This document shows positions 60,635 through 64,000 of a DNA stretch of 64,000 nt, in pieces; the stretch's first letter is position 1, and every line of letters begins with the position of its first letter. Source of the DNA: Lentzea tibetensis (GTDB lineage Bacteria > Actinomycetota > Actinomycetes > Mycobacteriales > Pseudonocardiaceae); NCBI RefSeq assembly GCF_007845675.1, contig NZ_VOBR01000009.1:1-64000 (forward strand), in the 5' to 3' direction. A model generated the notes under the pieces. That model did no database searches. It was not told the DNA's origin and saw nothing but the letters and a program-made list of their open reading frames with translations. Both the position numbers and the translations under genes were made by a program.

Positions 60635-61984
60635 ATTTCCACGAACAGCCTGCACGGCCCGGCTCTGCCCGATGATTCCACCGTCCACCTCGTACTCGAC
60701 TTGGCACTGCGAGTAGGCGAGGTGCAGATGTCCAGCGGCGCCGGAGCCGCCGACGTCACCGCCACGATTCTCGCCGTCACGACCGCGTATGGGCTTCCCC
60801 ACACCGAGGTCGACGTGATCTACACCTCGATCAGCGTCTCGTGCCACCGGGGCACCGACCACGCGCCGATCACCTCGTTGCGCGTCGTGCGCGCCCGCAG
60901 CCTGGACTACACGCGGCTCGCCGACGCCGAGCAGCTGGTGCGGACGATCACCGCAGGCGAGATCAGCGCCGAGGACGCCTACGGCGAGCTGGACCGGATC
61001 ACCAGCGCCTCGCACCCGTACCCGCGCTGGGTCGCCACGGCGGCGTGGGCGGGCATGGCGGCGGCGGTGGCGTTCCTCATCGGCGGCGGGCTGCTGCTCG
61101 CGCTCACCGCGGCCGTGGTCACCGCGCTGATCGACCGGGTCGGCCGGGTGCTCAACCGGCGCGCGCTGCCCTTCTTCTTCCAGCAGCTGGTCGGTGGCGC
61201 GCTCGCGGCGGGAACGGCGCTCGCCGTGTGGGCCACCGGACTGCTGCCGAGCGTGCGGCCGAGCCTGCTGGTGGCCGTCGGCATCGTCGTGCTGCTGAGC
61301 GGTCTGGCGCTGGTCAGCACCGTGCAGGACGCGATCAGCGGCTACAACGTCACGGCCGCCGGGCGCACCGTCGAGACCGTGCTGCTCAGCGCCGGGCTCA
61401 TCGCGGGCGTCGCGCTGGCGCTGCGGACGGCCGTCCACTTCGGACTGCCCATCGCGCTGACGGACCCGCTGCCGCCGCTGATCTCCGCGGTGCCGCTGCA
61501 GTTCGCGGCGGGTGCGGCGACCTCGGGGTTCTTCGCGCTCGCCTGCTACGCCCAGCCCCGCGCGCTGCTCGTCGCGGCGGGCGCGGGCGCGGTCGGCACC
61601 GGCACGTACGGCCTGGTCACGTCGGCGGGGCTGGACGTGCTGCTCAGCAGCGCGGTCGCCGCGACGGTGGTCGGCTTCGGCGGCGCCACGATGTCGCGGC
61701 GGCTCAAGGTCCCGACGCTCGTCGTTGCCGTGTCCGGCATGGTGCCGCTGCTGCCCGGCTGGACGACCTACCGCGGCCTGTTCCAGCTCACCGCCGAGAA
61801 CGACCCGGCCGGGCTGTCGACGCTGGTGTTCGCGAGCGGCATCGCGATGGCGCTGGCGGGCGGCGTGGTGTTCGGCGAGTACCTGGCGCAGCCGGTGCGC
61901 ACCGGGCTCGGCAGGCTCGAGCGCAAGTTCGCTGGTCCGCGCATGTCCGGGCCGCTGCGGCCCACCAAGCGTCGTTTGGAGTGA
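60635..61984 (+). CDS. ThrE-type threonine/serine exporter with probable AUU start
   Basis: A protein of about 449 residues with a conserved cytoplasmic N-domain (TVHLVLDLALRVGEVQMSSGAGAADVTATIL) and about ten membrane helices, as in ThrE (DUF1212 plus DUF3815 fused). It should export threonine and serine. The first ordinary start codon (TTG 60701) cuts into the conserved N-domain. The frame is open from 60635, right after a stop, and an ATT there lies 7 nt after GGGAGGTG. AUU initiation is therefore the best reading; a frame error is the alternative. Confidence 0.82.
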   Translation: MSTNSLHGPALPDDSTVHLVLDLALRVGEVQMSSGAGAADVTATILAVTTAYGLPHTEVDVIYTSISVSCHRGTDHAPITSLRVVRARSLDYTRLADAEQLVRTITAGEISAEDAYGELDRITSASHPYPRWVATAAWAGMAAAVAFLIGGGLLLALTAAVVTALIDRVGRVLNRRALPFFFQQLVGGALAAGTALAVWATGLLPSVRPSLLVAVGIVVLLSGLALVSTVQDAISGYNVTAAGRTVETVLLSAGLIAGVALALRTAVHFGLPIALTDPLPPLISAVPLQFAAGAATSGFFALACYAQPRALLVAAGAGAVGTGTYGLVTSAGLDVLLSSAVAATVVGFGGATMSRRLKVPTLVVAVSGMVPLLPGWTTYRGLFQLTAENDPAGLSTLVFASGIAMALAGGVVFGEYLAQPVRTGLGRLERKFAGPRMSGPLRPTKRRLE

Positions 61985-62048
61985 ACTGTTGTGACAGGGA
62001 CAACATCACGACACGCCCTGGTCACGCACCCGCACTAGCCTCGGTCAC

Positions 62049-63488
62049 GTGAGCATCGACATTGGCGAGAACGGGGCGGAGTTCGTAGTCGTGGCCAACC
62101 GGCTGCCGGTTGACCTGGAACGCCTGCCTGACGGCACAGAACGCTGGAAGCACAGTCCAGGAGGGCTGGTCAGCGCGCTGGAACCGTTCTTGCGCTCGCA
62201 CAGCGGTGCCTGGGTCGGCTGGCCCGGCGTCTCGGACACCGACGTCCCGCCGTTCGAGGACGACGGCCTGCTGCTGCACCCGGTGATGCTGACCGGCGAG
62301 GAGGTCCGCGACTACTACGAGGGCTTCTCCAACGGCACGCTCTGGCCGCTCTACCACGACGTCGTCGCGCAGCCCGCGTTCCACCGGCGGTGGTGGAACT
62401 CCTACCGCACGGTCAACCAGCGCTTCGCCGACGCGACCGCGAAGGTCGCGGCACAGGGCGCGACGGTGTGGGTGCAGGACTACCAGCTGCAGCTCGTCCC
62501 GGCGATGCTCCGCGAGCAGCGCCCCGACCTGCGGATCGGTTTCTTCCTGCACATCCCGTTCCCGCCGGTCGAGCTGTTCATGCAGCTGCCGTGGCGCACC
62601 GAGATCATCCGCGGCCTCCTGGGTGCCGACCTGGTCGGCTTCCACCGGCCCGGCGGCGCGCAGAACTTCCTCTGGCTGGCCCGCAGGCTCGTCGGGCTGG
62701 AGCCCAGCCGCGGTTCCGTCGGCGTGCGCACGCGGCCCGGTGTCGTGCAGGTCGGCGACCGCACGGTGCGCGTCGGCGCGTTCCCGATCTCGATCGACTC
62801 GGCCGGTCTGGACGCGGTCGCGAGGCGCAAGGAAGTCCAGCAGCGCGCCAAACAAATCCGGGCAGACTTGGGAAATCCGAAGAAGATCCTGCTCGGCGTG
62901 GACCGGCTGGACTACACGAAGGGCATCGACGTCCGGCTCCGCGCGCTGTACGAGCTGGTCCGCGACCAGCGGATCGACCCGGAGGACGTGGCGATGGTGC
63001 AGCTGGCGACACCGAGTCGCGAACGCGTCGACCACTACAAGGCCATGCGCGAGGACATCGAGCGGTCCGTCGGCCGGATCAACGGCGAGTTCGGCCGGGT
63101 CGGCAGGCCGGTCGTGCACTACCTGCACCAGTCGGTGGACCGCGAGGAGCTCGTCGCGTTCATGAGCGCGGCGGACGTCATGGTCGTCACCCCGGTCAGG
63201 GACGGGATGAACCTGGTCTGCAAGGAGTACGTCGCCTGCCGATATGATCTTGGTGGAGCACTGGTCCTCAGCGAGTTCGCCGGTGCCGCAGCAGAACTGA
63301 CCAGCGCGTTCCTGGTGAACCCCCACGATCTGGACGGTGTCAAGAACGCTCTGCAGGCAGCCCTCGACATCGATCCGGCTGAGGGCCGCCGTAGGATGCG
63401 CGCTCTGCGACGCCAAGTCCTGACCCACGACGTTGACCGCTGGGCGAGGTCTTTCCTCGAGGCACTGGGCACGCAGACTTCCGTCTGA
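62049..63488 (+). CDS. otsA: Trehalose-6-phosphate synthase OtsA
   Basis: A 479-residue GT20 glycosyltransferase forming trehalose-6-phosphate from UDP- or ADP-glucose and glucose-6-phosphate. Blocks are [65 protein letters not shown] and [21 protein letters not shown] at 62049 without Shine-Dalgarno sequence. It is followed 47 bp on by otsB. Trehalose serves as osmolyte and, in actinobacteria, as mycolate carrier or reserve. Confidence 0.97.
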   Translation: MSIDIGENGAEFVVVANRLPVDLERLPDGTERWKHSPGGLVSALEPFLRSHSGAWVGWPGVSDTDVPPFEDDGLLLHPVMLTGEEVRDYYEGFSNGTLWPLYHDVVAQPAFHRRWWNSYRTVNQRFADATAKVAAQGATVWVQDYQLQLVPAMLREQRPDLRIGFFLHIPFPPVELFMQLPWRTEIIRGLLGADLVGFHRPGGAQNFLWLARRLVGLEPSRGSVGVRTRPGVVQVGDRTVRVGAFPISIDSAGLDAVARRKEVQQRAKQIRADLGNPKKILLGVDRLDYTKGIDVRLRALYELVRDQRIDPEDVAMVQLATPSRERVDHYKAMREDIERSVGRINGEFGRVGRPVVHYLHQSVDREELVAFMSAADVMVVTPVRDGMNLVCKEYVACRYDLGGALVLSEFAGAAAELTSAFLVNPHDLDGVKNALQAALDIDPAEGRRRMRALRRQVLTHDVDRWARSFLEALGTQTSV

Positions 63489-63535
63489 AACAGTTCAGAA
63501 AACCCCTTGTCCCATCGAGTGCTTGAGGAGGGGCG

Positions 63536-64000
63536 TTGACCGCCGAGGCCCTCCCCGCCGACCTGCGCCGAGCCATCGTCCAGCTGGCCCGGACGCCACG
63601 ACTGCTCGTGGCCTGCGACTACGACGGGACACTCGCACCGATCGTCGAAGACCCGGAGCAGGCACGCCCGCTCCCGGAGTCCGTCGGTGCGCTGCGTTCA
63701 CTAGCGGGCCTGCACGAGACGACCAGCGCGGTGATCTCCGGTCGCGCGCTGCGCGATCTCGCCACGCTGTCCCGCCTGCCCGGCGAGGTCCACCTCGTCG
63801 GCTCCCACGGTTCCGAGTTCGACGTCGGCTTCGTGCACGCGATCGACGCGAACGCGAAGTCGCTGCACCGCCGCATCGAAGCCGAGCTGGAGCAGATCGT
63901 CGACGGGCACGAAGGCGTGCACCTCGAGGTGAAGCCGGCCAGCGTCGCCGTGCACGTCCGCCGCGCCACGCCCGAGGTGGGCGCGGTCGTGCTCGACCAG
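63536..64000 (+). CDS. otsB: Trehalose-6-phosphate phosphatase OtsB (3' truncated by window)
   Basis: The first 155 residues of a HAD-family phosphatase. The nucleophile motif DYDGTL (Asp28, Asp30) and ISGRALRDL with GSHGSEF are present. TTG at 63536 has GAGGAGGGG upstream. The gene runs beyond position 64000, so the C-terminal HAD motifs are not visible. It completes the OtsAB trehalose pathway. Confidence 0.93.
   Translation, partial: MTAEALPADLRRAIVQLARTPRLLVACDYDGTLAPIVEDPEQARPLPESVGALRSLAGLHETTSAVISGRALRDLATLSRLPGEVHLVGSHGSEFDVGFVHAIDANAKSLHRRIEAELEQIVDGHEGVHLEVKPASVAVHVRRATPEVGAVVLDQ

Noticed and set aside
60035-61438. A 467-codon minus-strand frame
   Set aside because: It crosses the tRNA gene and is antisense to the ThrE-type exporter; composition is typical of a shadow frame.

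Overview
The window is GC-rich actinobacterial chromosome. GTG/TTG starts, 4-bp stop/start overlaps, DUF3263, LytR_C and DUF3159 proteins, a DasR/dre chitin regulon and an AfsR-type regulator together suggest the order Pseudonocardiales (Lentzea, Saccharothrix or Amycolatopsis-like). This is an inference from gene content; no marker gene is present.

Layout. 0-2.9 kb: LytR_C and DUF3263 genes, divergent peptide deformylase, a LysE exporter and a zinc-ribbon protein. 3-10.7 kb: thiamine synthesis in two TPP-riboswitch units, thiC-thiD (+) and thiO-thiS-thiG (-), with thiE divergent from thiO; TetR/SRPBCC/MarR genes lie between them. 10.7-16.4 kb: a class III dioxygenase, a secreted S1 protease, a small membrane protein, a threonine dehydratase-like enzyme and an MFS exporter, with an intergenic repeat and a 13-unit 17-bp tandem array. 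16.4-24.3 kb: dasR, dasABC, nagZ, a SIS-domain sugar-phosphate gene and divergent nagA, with two DasR-type operators: uptake and breakdown of chitin or cell-wall amino sugars. 24.4-26.9 kb: FadR-type and LysR regulators and a dapA-like gene. 26.9-36.2 kb: a minus-strand operon encoding the oxidative, non-phosphorylating L-fucose (or related 6-deoxysugar) pathway: ABC importer, mutarotase, dehydrogenase, lactonase, dehydratase, SDR and FAH-type hydrolase. 36.3-41.4 kb: subtilisin-like protease, GlcNAc kinase-like gene, a repeat-rich gap and a DUF3159 protein. 41.5-48.2 kb: a second sugar operon (ROK regulator, ABC importer without ATPase, GH4 glycosidase, BadF-type kinase), followed by a 50-bp-periodic array of hairpins. 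48.5-54 kb: a small membrane protein, SGNH hydrolase, AfsR-like regulator and an ADP-ribosylglycohydrolase homologue. 54.1-59 kb: flavin-based redox module (ApbE, FMN-binding protein, ferric-reductase-like protein) next to a two-component system. 59-64 kb: aldo/keto reductase, tRNA-Thr, a ThrE-type exporter with an apparent AUU start, and otsA-otsB (otsB cut by the window end).

The strongest unexplained signal is 48.34-48.54 kb. Four hairpins follow one another at 50-bp spacing. Each has the same loop core (GATCGGCGGCGGCG), but the 13-15 bp arms differ completely from hairpin to hairpin while staying self-complementary, with one G.U-type pair. A related pattern occurs at 1-97 and 40673-40728, where one conserved loop/arm element sits in two different inverted-repeat contexts. 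Other points: a diverged second thiD 3' end behind thiD, and a shared palindrome that may link the FadR-type regulator to the fucose operon.
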